64,000 nucleotides of DNA, taken from NCBI GenBank assembly GCA_958296035.1, contig OY282431.1, forward strand, positions 3,332,037 through 3,396,036, written 5' to 3'. The position numbers and the translations under genes were made by a program. The first letter of the stretch is position 1. Each line of letters begins with the position of its first letter. Positions 55,895-64,000 of the stretch are shown here, in pieces. Source of the stretch: Paracoccaceae bacterium. GTDB lineage: Bacteria > Pseudomonadota > Alphaproteobacteria > Rhodobacterales > Rhodobacteraceae. The notes beneath the pieces are model-generated. The model saw only the letters and a list, made by a program, of their open reading frames with translations, was not told where the DNA came from and searched no databases.

Positions 55895-56344
55895 GGAGCG
55901 AGGTGTACTGTCCCCTGAATTGATGGCAATAGCTTGCCACCCAAACAGTTACTAGCGGCTGCCCGGCAAAAGGCTGACCGATTGGCGCCGCAAACGCCTC
56001 GTTGGGATTTCAGCAGGTCCCGGGCAGCTGCAACTTCGCCTTGTCGGGGGCGCTCTCGACTAGTCTTGGCCAATTGCCAAGAGCTCAGAAAGGCCAATTC
56101 TTCGAACTGGTCACCGCTCCATGGGATGCTGAATCCGATTCAGCAAGGCAACGTGGCTGTGTTGCCTCAAGGCAACAAACCATTGGTCATTCTGCCATTC
56201 GCAGCTCCATGATCAATCTGAGGTTGGCGGGTATCTCCGGTAGATTCGCCATGACAGACTGACTTTTGTATGCGGTGTTGGTTGCTTGACTCGGCAAGTC
56301 AACCTCGCTTCCGTCCGCAAAACCTGCAAGGCGACAGTCCGGCA
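55895..56344. other. Spacer between the EamA and HU-like genes
   Basis: No gene is recognised. The promoter of the EamA gene would lie at the left end. Confidence 0.45.
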
Positions 56345-56638
56345 TCAATCGCGCAGCGCACCCTTCAGCATCTTGGACCACTTAATGCTTGGAATTTGCA
56401 TGGCTGGGACCTGCATGGCCTTGCCCGTCTGAAAGTTGATTCCACGCTGTCTGCATCGTGTCCTCTTCGAAATCTTCCCAAGTTTTGGCAAGGACACGAT
56501 TCTATCGTTCGCGACTGCTTCTGAAACAACTTCGCCAAGTACATTAACAACTCTGGACGCATCATATGGGCCAACACCCGAGCGTTGGCTGATCGCCATT
56601 GCAAGTTCTGACTTGGTCATCAATGTCTGATTTCTCAT
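56345..56638 (-). CDS. HU/IHF-like DNA-binding protein (divergent)
   Basis: A 97-residue protein with the HU fold: MTKSELAMAISQRSGVGPYD, VNVLGEVVSEAVANDRIVSL and the arm region RTRCRQRGINFQTGKAMQVP, ending FKAG-like as IKWSKMLKGALRD. The segment LPKLGKISKRTR replaces the usual LPGFGTFSVRER, so it is divergent from canonical HU and may have a specialised role. ATG 56638 is used; GTG 56641 and a downstream ATG are possible. It follows amn on the same strand with about 110 bases between. Confidence 0.75.
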   Translation of the reverse strand: MRNQTLMTKSELAMAISQRSGVGPYDASRVVNVLGEVVSEAVANDRIVSLPKLGKISKRTRCRQRGINFQTGKAMQVPAMQIPSIKWSKMLKGALRD

Positions 56639-56749
56639 CACAATGTTCCCAATTGACTACAAAAAATTGATCTATCACAAATTTCTTGCAGAGTCTGTAG
56701 TCGGTATTAGGACATTGACAATGTCCAGGCCGTAATGGAATTGTGGTTG

Positions 56750-58264
56750 CTAGCGAAATGCAGTTTCGCTGAAACTTCGGAGCTTGCGCGAGTGAAGAAA
56801 TTCCTGCGGCATTTTGCGCAGGGATTCGAGTGCCTTGATCCCTATCAACAGATGTCGGTCTACCTGGCTCCGGTAGAAACGAGTAGCCATCCCCGGCAAC
56901 TTGAGCTCGCCATGCAACGGCTTGTCGGATATGCATAGCAAAGTTCCATAGGGTACTCTAAATCGAAATCCGTTTGCGGCAATCGTCGCCGACTCCATGT
57001 CAAGCGCAATGGCCCTTGACTGGCTGAGCTGGCGGGTCAGACCCTCGCTTGCCTGCAGTTCCCAGTTACGGTTGTCCACCGATGCTACCGTTCCGGTTCT
57101 CATGATTGTCTTGAGATCGTAGCCCTTGCTGCTCGTGATGCGGCCAACGGCCTTTTCGAGCGCCTTTTGAATTTCCGCCAGCGTCGGAACAGGAACCCAT
57201 ACAGGCAGGTCGTGATCCAGCACCTGATCCTTGCGAAGGTAGGCATGCGCCAATACGTAATCGCCAAGATTCTGGCTGACTCGCAGGCCTGCGCAGTGTC
57301 CCAGCATTATCCAGGCATTGGAGCGCAACACTGCAATATGGTCAGTAGCTGTCTTGGCGTTCGAGGGACCAATACCAATGTTGATGAGCGAGATGCCGTT
57401 GCCGCATTTTCGCTTCAAGTGATAGGCCGGCATCTGCGGTGAGCTGGCAGGTGGAATAATCTCGCTCGCAGGATCCTTCATCACCTTGTCGCCTGGCGTC
57501 ACCAGACATGTGTAATCCGATGACGGATCGGCAAGTTCCCGCCGAGCATAGGCTTCAAAGGCATTCACATAAAACTGGTAGTTGGTGAACAGAACCAGCG
57601 GCTGAAAATGCTTGTAATGCGTTGCCGTATAGTGTCGCAGTCTTGCCAGTGAATAGTCGACCCGAGGAGCCGTAAAGGGTGCCAATGGCCTCGTCCCGAA
57701 TTCCGGAACCACTGCGACGCCGTTCACGATGTCATCGTTTATGATCGACAAATCCGGCATGTCAAAGTGGTCCGGGATTGCATCCCCCCATATCTCGGTC
57801 GAATCGGTTGTGCCGATTTCGACACCGTCCATGGCAAACTGTACCGGCAAGGGCACATTCGAGTTGGCGACCTCGATAGCAGCTCCGTAGTTTTCGATTA
57901 GTAGGCCGATCTGCTCGGTCAGGTATCGCCTGAACATTGCTGGCCGGGTGATTGTCGTGGTGTAGACACCGGGCGCACTCACGCGGCCAAACGAAAGCCG
58001 CGTGTCAATGCGACTGTGCGAAAACACTTCAACCCGAACTTCCGGATACCAGGCACGGAAACGCACTTGAGAATCGCTATCCGGCTGACTGCCAAGGAAG
58101 CGCTTGCGCAGGAACCTCACTGCCTCCTCGTGCAATTCGCACAACATGTCCACTGCATCGGTGGGATTGTGGAACACCCGAGGTGGATGTTTTGGCGGGT
58201 GCAGCACGCGCCGCCGCTGCATGTTTGAGAATTCGCCGGACTCGGGTCCTGTTGGTCTGGTCAT
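56750..58264 (-). CDS. amn: AMP nucleosidase
   Basis: The 504-residue enzyme splits AMP into adenine and ribose 5-phosphate. The N-terminal regulatory domain begins near TDAVDMLCELHEEAVRF and contains TRLSFGRVSAPGVYTTTITR; the catalytic nucleoside phosphorylase-like domain has INIGIGPSNAKTATDHIAVL, AWIMLGHCAGLRVSQNLGDY and the C-terminal DMESATIAANGFRFRVPYGT. Length and order match bacterial Amn. ATG 58264 is the start I prefer; the frame is open to 58324. Its product adenine is the substrate of the adjacent adenine deaminase, which is encoded upstream on the same strand. Confidence 0.93.
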   Translation of the reverse strand: MTRPTGPESGEFSNMQRRRVLHPPKHPPRVFHNPTDAVDMLCELHEEAVRFLRKRFLGSQPDSDSQVRFRAWYPEVRVEVFSHSRIDTRLSFGRVSAPGVYTTTITRPAMFRRYLTEQIGLLIENYGAAIEVANSNVPLPVQFAMDGVEIGTTDSTEIWGDAIPDHFDMPDLSIINDDIVNGVAVVPEFGTRPLAPFTAPRVDYSLARLRHYTATHYKHFQPLVLFTNYQFYVNAFEAYARRELADPSSDYTCLVTPGDKVMKDPASEIIPPASSPQMPAYHLKRKCGNGISLINIGIGPSNAKTATDHIAVLRSNAWIMLGHCAGLRVSQNLGDYVLAHAYLRKDQVLDHDLPVWVPVPTLAEIQKALEKAVGRITSSKGYDLKTIMRTGTVASVDNRNWELQASEGLTRQLSQSRAIALDMESATIAANGFRFRVPYGTLLCISDKPLHGELKLPGMATRFYRSQVDRHLLIGIKALESLRKMPQEFLHSRKLRSFSETAFR

Positions 58265-58558
58265 GCCTCTAACGCCATCTGCCGTTGACAGCACCCTGCA
58301 GACTACTAATTTGAAAATGACCAATCTGTCGAATCATTTGACAGACTCCCAGTGCTTGGTGAGATTGAAACAGCGAACTTGCAGGTTGACAGCCGGTTCG
58401 CAACGATCGAATGATGCCAGTTCCAGTTGCAGCATAATGGCTGTGGTATTGTGCAACCAGCGCCAATGCAATCCGCAATCCGCCAATGCATTTACCATCG
58501 GGACCTACCAGAAGGTCGCCTGACGCAATAGGTGGTGTTGGGAAAACTTGTGTGCTGC
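58265..58558. other. Spacer between ade and amn
   Basis: About 290 bases with no recognisable gene, which probably carry the amn promoter. No clear terminator hairpin follows ade. Confidence 0.4.
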
Positions 58559-60397
58559 TCAATCGACGCCAAACAGATCGACGAGCTCGAACCTCTGAAC
58601 ATCGACCAACCCTCGGTCGCTGATCCTGAACTCCGGTATTACAGACAACGCAAGGAGGGAGTGCTGCATAAAGGCATTGTGCACATTGCAGCCACTTTCT
58701 TCCATCGCCCGGCTGAGACCCGCCGATGCTGCGGCAACCTTCGCTGCCTTGCGGTCCGACATCAGTCCGGCGATAGGCAGATTCACCAGCGCTGCTTCTT
58801 CGCCGTCACGCCACAAGGAGATTCCTCCCTGAATATTCTTCAGGCGATTGGTGGCAAGGGCCATGTTCTCCCTGCAGGTTCCGACAACAATCATGTGATG
58901 ACAGTCATGAGCAACGGTCGAGGCAAGGGCCATGGCCCCCTGGTATCCAAATCCATGCACAAAACCGTTGACCACTTTCCCGCTGCCGGCATGCCGCTCG
59001 ACCAGAGCGACCTGACAGACATCCTCTTTGGGATTTCCGCACACGGTCGAACTCTTGACTGGCAGTTGTGCGTGCATAAGTCTGGTTGGTGCCTGGTTTT
59101 CAATAATTCCTATCACCTTGACCAGCGCCTTTCCGTTCGAAGCATTCGGCGGAGCAGGAATGCAGAAATCGTCTGCTTTCAGATCATGTCCGATCCTGAC
59201 CGAGTTCCTGGAGTCCGGAGGCCAGTTTGCTCGCGGGGGCTTGACCAGCAATTTGCCATCGGCGGCTATCAGCTTTCCTCTTGCAAAGACGCGCAGAATC
59301 GAGAAGTCTTCCAGATTGTTCACCAGCAGGACATCGGCCCGTCTGCCTGGTGCCAGCGAGCCAATCTCCTGTTCCAGGCCGAAATGGCTTGCGGTGTTGA
59401 TGGTCGCCATCTGAATGGCAACGACCGGGTCGCAACCGCAGGCCATGGCATGCCGGACCACGCGATTCATGTGCCCGTCATCGACCAGAGTTTGCGCATT
59501 GCAGTCATCTGTACACAGGATAAGATTTCTGGAATCAATGTTGCCCTCGGTTATGGCTGTGATCTGCTTCTCCACATCGTACCATGCCGACCCGAGCCGC
59601 AACATTGCCTTCATTCCCTGACGCACACGGGCTACGGCGTCTTCCTCCCGCGTGCCTTCATGATCGTCGGCGGCACCTCCAGCGGCATAGGCATGAAAGT
59701 CTCGTCCGAGGTCGGGCGAAGCATAATGCCCACCGACAACTTTGCCTGCTGCCATGGCCGCGGCCATCTCGCACAGCATCTTGTTGTCGCCGCTGATTAC
59801 ACCGGGAAAATTCATCATCTCGCCTAGACCAACGATGTTTGGCCACTTCATCGCTTCTGCGACGTCATCCGGCGTAATTTCGGCACCGGCGGTTTCCAAT
59901 CCCGGTGCTGAGGGAACACAGGATGGCATTTGCACAAATATGTTCACGGGCTGCAGCATGGCTTCTTCATTCATGGCGGCAACACCATCAAGACCAAGCA
60001 CATTGGCAATCTCATGGGGATCGACGAACATTGTGGTCGTGCCATGGGGAATTACAGCTTCCGCAAATCGGGCCGGCGTCAACATTCCTGATTCGATGTG
60101 CATGTGGCCGTCGCAAAGTCCCGGCACAGCCATGAGACCGGTGGCATCAACAACGCTTGTCAACTCGCCGATGCAGTGTTCTGCATCGGGACCGCAATAG
60201 GCAATTCGGCCATGGGACACAGCCATATCCCATTCCGGCAATATCTCGCGGCTGTGGACATTTACCAGGCTGCAATTCCTGATGACAAGGTCGGCAGGTT
60301 GTCTGCCAGCGGCTACGGCTACCAGAGACTCTACCACTGCATGCCGGGGGTGTGGTTGTGCTTCGCCGGTCAATTGAACCCCTCCCGTAATTGACAT
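58559..60397 (-). CDS. ade: Adenine deaminase
   Basis: The 612-residue metal-dependent amidohydrolase converts adenine to hypoxanthine. It shows VPGLCDGHMHIESGML with the metal histidines at about 98 and 100, VDPHEIANVLGLDG, AEITPDDVAEAMKWPNIVGL, ILCTDDCNAQTLVDDGHMNR with the catalytic Asp, and the C-terminal domain with NPKEDVCQVALVERHAGSGK. ATG 60397 has AAGG about 7 bases upstream; the frame extends to 60535 without matching sequence. With amn and xdhABC it completes AMP to hypoxanthine to urate. Confidence 0.93.
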   Translation of the reverse strand: MSITGGVQLTGEAQPHPRHAVVESLVAVAAGRQPADLVIRNCSLVNVHSREILPEWDMAVSHGRIAYCGPDAEHCIGELTSVVDATGLMAVPGLCDGHMHIESGMLTPARFAEAVIPHGTTTMFVDPHEIANVLGLDGVAAMNEEAMLQPVNIFVQMPSCVPSAPGLETAGAEITPDDVAEAMKWPNIVGLGEMMNFPGVISGDNKMLCEMAAAMAAGKVVGGHYASPDLGRDFHAYAAGGAADDHEGTREEDAVARVRQGMKAMLRLGSAWYDVEKQITAITEGNIDSRNLILCTDDCNAQTLVDDGHMNRVVRHAMACGCDPVVAIQMATINTASHFGLEQEIGSLAPGRRADVLLVNNLEDFSILRVFARGKLIAADGKLLVKPPRANWPPDSRNSVRIGHDLKADDFCIPAPPNASNGKALVKVIGIIENQAPTRLMHAQLPVKSSTVCGNPKEDVCQVALVERHAGSGKVVNGFVHGFGYQGAMALASTVAHDCHHMIVVGTCRENMALATNRLKNIQGGISLWRDGEEAALVNLPIAGLMSDRKAAKVAAASAGLSRAMEESGCNVHNAFMQHSLLALSVIPEFRISDRGLVDVQRFELVDLFGVD

Positions 60398-61063
60398 CCA
60401 GTTACCTTGATGCCTGCTGCTGTTACTTGAGTGCAGTGCAGAGTCCAAGGCGAGGCCACAAGCGCCAGCCCTTGCCGACGAATGGTCAGGAAATGGCTTG
60501 ATCAATGCAGAGGCACCATCTGCGGTGCTCGCCACACATCAAAGGACATTCTGTTGAGGCATGAGTCGGCCAACGCATAACTCACCTGCAACCTGGCAGC
60601 GGTGTGGGTCAGACAACTCCGTCCACAGAGCAGCGCAATGTTGCGGGCACCTGCCCTGCTCGTGGAACCTGCAACATTAATCCTGGCCAGGATTCTCTCG
60701 CCCACTCCACACCGCCAGCATTGAATAGATCGCAGTAAGGGCCATCAAGGAAGACCACAGCCATTCGTATCTTCCATGCGCGTGTGTTGAATGCGATTGA
60801 TCCAATCTTTGGCCTGGCAGATCTGGAGAAGGCGTTTGCCGGAAACAACTCGTTCGTATGAACTACAACCTTGCTTTCAGGTTGCAGTAGCTGATCGTTG
60901 CCGCGTCGGGAGCCGATCAGTTATCTTCTTTCGGGTATTTCCATTGGTTAACCTCGAATCCGCCCTATGAGGTTTGAGCACATCTAAGCCGCGGGCGGGC
61001 TGTTGGTTCAGGTTCAGAAGGTTCAGCTTTCCAGGTAGCCTACGAAGAATCCGGAAAGGGAAT
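60398..61063. other. 0.67-kb spacer before tRNA-Ala
   Basis: Only short frames without features are present. I see no RNA structure of note other than the flanking tRNA. Confidence 0.45.
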
Positions 61064-61139
<76 letters not shown>

Positions 61140-61703
61140 ACGCGGTTTGACAGTCCGCTGCCTCCCGATACGTAATATTCGGAGCAAGATCAAGCCTGCC
61201 CGGGAGCTTGCGGCTACGGAATGTAGGTTTGTGCCGTCCTCGGTCCTGATTGGCGTTGGCGATGTCAATGAAACAAACGAACAATTCTGGAATTGTGGTT
61301 TCAATTGCGGGAGCAGTTCATTGGTTGATAACATCATTCTGCCCAGAGCATCAGCACTAACGGGCAAACGGAAGCCCTTCCAACAAATTATCTGCCCCAG
61401 AATCCGGAAACGCAGTTGACTAGTAATCCAGGAGTCCAGTCGCGCTGCATTGCCGTTTGCGCGTTCTGTTCCTTGGAACGTCTACCAGTCTGCAGTTAAT
61501 CCTGAACATTTATCGACCGAGGATACTTACTCCATTTCCCTTTTCCGACGACCTTGTCCAGAGTTTTCCCGGTCGGTGTTGGCGCAGCCAGAGTCCCACA
61601 ACTGATTGTAGCAAGACGGGCAGCGACTTGCGAAGCAAGCATCACTTGAATGAAGAGTGGAGGTACGTGGACATATTCGGCGGATTGTGACTAATAGTTC
61701 GTT
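61140..61703. other. Spacer between tRNA-Ala and the IS630 element
   Basis: No gene is recognised. Any attachment-site repeat of the tRNA end would have to be sought computationally. Confidence 0.4.
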
Positions 61704-61730
61704 ACGGTGATTTTGACGGTCTGGTACGTA

Positions 61731-61989
61731 TCATTTCAGCGCCGGGAGATTGTTCGGACCGACGAGGCCCCGGATGCTCCGGGCTTGTCCTGGAATGCGC
61801 CCGGCGGTCGAGATTGAGAACCATCTGGTGGACACTCGGCGGCGTGACCTGGAAGTGTCGCTTCATATCAGCCTCGGCCGGCGGTCGCCCGAACATCTTC
61901 GTATTGGCATGGATGATGGCCAGGGACTGGCCCTGCTGTTCAGTGAACCCGGATTGCGGCGGCTGGCAATTATCGTTTGAATGATTCAT
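61731..61989 (-). pseudogene. LexA/MarR-like winged-helix protein, frameshifted
   Basis: From ATG 61989 the frame reads MNHSNDNCQ, FTEQQGQSLAIIHANTK, MFGRPPAEADMKRHFQVTPP and SVHQMVLNLDR. Then a small deletion shifts the frame; the proper ending RIPGQARSIRGLVGPNNLPA and LK continues in another frame to TGA 61731-61733. The helix-turn-helix (GRPPAEADM...TPPSVHQMV) is complete here, unlike in copy 1. Intact homologues of this type are small DNA-binding proteins; the repeated pairing with an IS630 transposase suggests a regulator carried by the element. Confidence 0.7.
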
Positions 61990-62017
61990 CAGAGCATCCA
62001 AAACAATTTGGAAGCCG

Positions 62018-63131
62018 TGATGAACATACGATAGCGCCTGGCGCCTGACCAATCCGAAGGAGACGAACGCAAGGCCCTGCTTGCGGGTGGGACACAGAGG
62101 ACACGCCGTCTGAAAGGCGCACAAATCCTTCTGGCTGCGGATAAAGGTGTCCCCGATGCCGAGATGGCCGAACGGGTGGTGTGTGGCATGTCGACTGTAA
62201 CCCGGACCAGGCGCCGTTTCGTCGAGGGCAATCCGCAGCACCACGACCCGGTGCGCAACGCAAGCTCACCGGCAAGGAAGAGGTCCTGCTGGTCACCAGA
62301 GCCTGTTCGAACCCACCAGCCGGGCATGCCTGCTGGACCCTTGCGCTGCCGGGTGACGAAATGGTCCGGCTTGCCGAACACGAGAGCCTCTGGGGCGAGA
62401 CCGTGCGTCGACGGCTCCTGGAGAACAATCGCAAGCCGTGGCGCAAGACCATGTGGTGCATCCCCAATCCCAGTGCCGCCTCTGTCGCGGCCACGGAAAA
62501 TGGTCTCGACCTCTACAGTGAAAGGCCCGGTCCAGACTGTCCCGTGGTCTTATTCGACCAAAGCCCGATGCAGTTGACTGGTGAGAGCTGAACACCGATA
62601 GCGGCCAAACCGGGACGACGCCGGCGTCATCGTACGGTCAACCTGTTTGTTTGTCTTGACGGTCATAACCCCTGGCGGAAGGTCAAGGTCACCGAGCGCC
62701 GGGCCTCGGCCGGTCTTGCGGCCTGCATGCGGGACCTGTGCGCTATCCACTTTCCGGAAGCCGGGAAGATCAGGGTTGCGCTCGACATCCTCTCAACCCA
62801 CACACCAGCAGCACTCTACAGATCCCTGCCGGCCGCGGAAGCACGGCGTAGTCTTCGAAGAATCGAGTTTCATTTTACCCCTGAACACGCCCGTTGGCGC
62901 AACATGGTCGAGATCGGGACTGGTGTCCTGCAGGGTCGGTGTCTCAAGCGACGTATTGCGGACAAGGACAGGCTTGAAGCCGGGATTTCTGCCTGGGAGA
63001 AGCGGCGAAACGACAGGAAGGAGCAGATGAACCGGATGTTCACAATCGACAAGGCAAGGGAGAAACCGGTGAAAGCTGACCCCAAACTCGAAGATTGCAC
63101 ACCGCAATCCAAGGAGCCAAGATCACTGTGA
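62018..63131 (+). pseudogene. IS630-family transposase, frameshifted
   Basis: Fragments of one transposase follow in order but in different frames: DERKALLAGGTQRTRRLKGA, QILLAADKGVPDAEMAER, then RKLTGKEEVLLVTRACSNPP, MWCIPNPSAASVAATENGL, VVLFDQSPMQL (first catalytic Asp), KVKVTERRASAGLAACMRDL, VALDILSTHTPAAL (second Asp) and NMVEIGTGVLQGRCLKRRI with the Glu, ending at 63131. The catalytic residues remain recognisable, so decay is fairly recent. Confidence 0.75.
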
Positions 63132-63206
63132 CGAGATACTAGTTTCCGTAAGCCAATTGATGATAGATGTGAAGCCCAGTCGAAACTGATAGTGTGAGGA
63201 GTAGCC

Positions 63207-64000
63207 GTGCGCAGATTTTGGTCGGCGTTTTTGCGACTTGCGGCTCGGAAACACTTGCAACAATACGAGAATGGCCGATGCATTCCCTCTGTCCGTGCTG
63301 TATTTCTTGCAGACTATGTCTCAAGAAAAGTAATTGTTGACGGTGCCTACGAGAGAGCGGAACTAGATGCGCTATCCCGCAAGTTGTTCTACCGCATTCC
63401 GTGCAACTCCACAGCGCTCGACATTGGGGCAAACATTGGCAATCATGCGATACAATTCGCCAAACACTTCGACAGGGTCATCGCCTTCGAACCAAATCCG
63501 ATGGTTGCATCCGTATTGCGCGCAAACACAATGGAAACGAGAAATGCAATCGAAGTTATTGAGATAGGCCTGTCAGACGCGCCTGGCAGGCTGAGTTTCG
63601 AGATCAACAACCGCAACCTTGGCAGCTCGCGAATAATAGATGGTCCATCCAGAGACACTATTGAAGTTACAACACTAGACGCATTGGTCGGACCGCTCAA
63701 TCTCAATAATGTTCGCTTTGTCAAGATCGACGTAGAGGGACATGAAGACAAGGTTATTGCCGGCGCGGCGAATTTACTGTCAACCTCACATCCTATCATT
63801 GCGATGGAGGGGTTTTATAAGACCGATCCCGAGAAGGGACTGCGCGTTTCGGCATTACTAGATCAGTTCGGATACACGAACTTTTATCGCCTTACCGATC
63901 CACGACATTTTGTGTTGCGAACGCTACGTTCAGCTACGCCCAAGCCTCTAAGGAAAGCACGCGTGCTTACACTTGAGCGAATAGAGCACATTTCAGGTGA
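63207..64000 (+). CDS. FkbM-family SAM-dependent methyltransferase (runs off the window)
   Basis: The open frame from GTG 63207 (GAGGAG just upstream) reaches the window edge, giving at least 264 residues. Motif I is ALDIGANIGNHAIQFAK near 68, then FDRVIAFEPNPMVASVLRAN, VEVTTLDALVG-like sequence and FVKIDVEGHEDKVIAGA near 168, the FkbM hallmark. FkbM enzymes O-methylate sugars and other metabolites, often in polysaccharide or lipopolysaccharide clusters. The C-terminus lies beyond the window. Confidence 0.9.
   Translation, partial: MRRFWSAFLRLAARKHLQQYENGRCIPSVRAVFLADYVSRKVIVDGAYERAELDALSRKLFYRIPCNSTALDIGANIGNHAIQFAKHFDRVIAFEPNPMVASVLRANTMETRNAIEVIEIGLSDAPGRLSFEINNRNLGSSRIIDGPSRDTIEVTTLDALVGPLNLNNVRFVKIDVEGHEDKVIAGAANLLSTSHPIIAMEGFYKTDPEKGLRVSALLDQFGYTNFYRLTDPRHFVLRTLRSATPKPLRKARVLTLERIEHISG

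Larger units (their letters stand above)
61704..63131. mobile_element. IS630 element copy 2 with a divergent HTH gene, degraded
   Basis: This is the longer relative of the fragment at 23257-23655. The left part holds an HTH gene on the minus strand; to its right, divergently, an IS630 transposase fills the rest. Similarity between the copies starts at about 61704 and 23257. I could not define terminal inverted repeats with confidence. Confidence 0.7.

Noticed and set aside
58532..59827. A 431-codon plus-strand frame opposite adenine deaminase.
   Set aside because: It is a shadow of the strongly conserved ade gene on the minus strand.

Overview
The window looks like a chromosomal segment of an alphaproteobacterium with moderate G+C. 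Supporting signs are the alphaproteobacterial forms of HisS and RecO, a DUF1489 gene, an xdhABC cluster, BetA- and SCO1-type genes, and several high-affinity ABC importers. Alongside intact housekeeping and catabolic genes there are many broken genes and insertion-sequence remnants (IS5, TnpB, ISNCY/IS4-like, IS630, IS1380, a group II intron tail). This is the pattern of a genome that has been eroding or has recently suffered IS expansion. A host-associated or marine lifestyle is an inference only. All family assignments come from reading the translations; no search was run.

Layout. 0-5 kb: a GntR-type regulator (cut by the window edge) faces an SMP-30/gluconolactonase gene, followed by a taurine/nitrate-type ABC importer (SBP, ATPase, unusual long permease). 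5-8 kb: an orphan group II intron 3' end, a hendecad-repeat coiled-coil protein, an IS5 remnant and a DUF1489 gene. 8-13 kb: hisS and dnaE on the minus strand. 13.3-17.9 kb: xdhABC. 18-20 kb: TnpB remnant and a decayed hipBA module. 20-22.4 kb: BetA-like GMC oxidoreductase and SCO1/SenC. 22.4-31.2 kb: an accessory region with IS630/HTH and ISNCY-like elements, a broken NYN gene, an apparently intact AAA-ATPase/DUF4276 pair and a broken SIR2 gene, which I read as the remains of a defence island.

31.6-43.6 kb: FedA-like membrane protein, Sfp-type phosphopantetheinyl transferase, a complete branched-chain-amino-acid-type ABC importer (SBP, LivH, LivM, LivG, LivF), an EF-G-like GTPase, recO, and serB on the opposite strand. 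44-48.5 kb: hyuAB (hydantoinase/5-oxoprolinase family), visibly richer in G+C, then sodC. 48.9-50.4 kb: a mosaic of IS1380 fragments. 50.6-56 kb: a D-2-hydroxyacid dehydrogenase, a lipoprotein that seems to join a metzincin motif to a TbpB-like barrel, an HSL-type esterase and an EamA exporter. 56.3-60.4 kb: an HU-like protein, AMP nucleosidase and adenine deaminase. 61.1 kb: tRNA-Ala(GGC). 61.7-63.1 kb: a second IS630/HTH element. 63.2 kb to the end: an FkbM methyltransferase running off the edge.

Functional links. amn (AMP to adenine), ade (adenine to hypoxanthine) and xdhABC (hypoxanthine to urate) together outline purine salvage/catabolism. Two ABC importers, SMP-30, hyuAB and BetA fit scavenging of organic nitrogen, sulfur and carbon compounds. 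The most attractive leads are the AAA-ATPase/DUF4276 pair beside a dead SIR2 gene, the HTH gene found twice in divergent orientation with an IS630 transposase, the importer permease with a periplasmic domain inserted, and the metzincin/TbpB-like lipoprotein.
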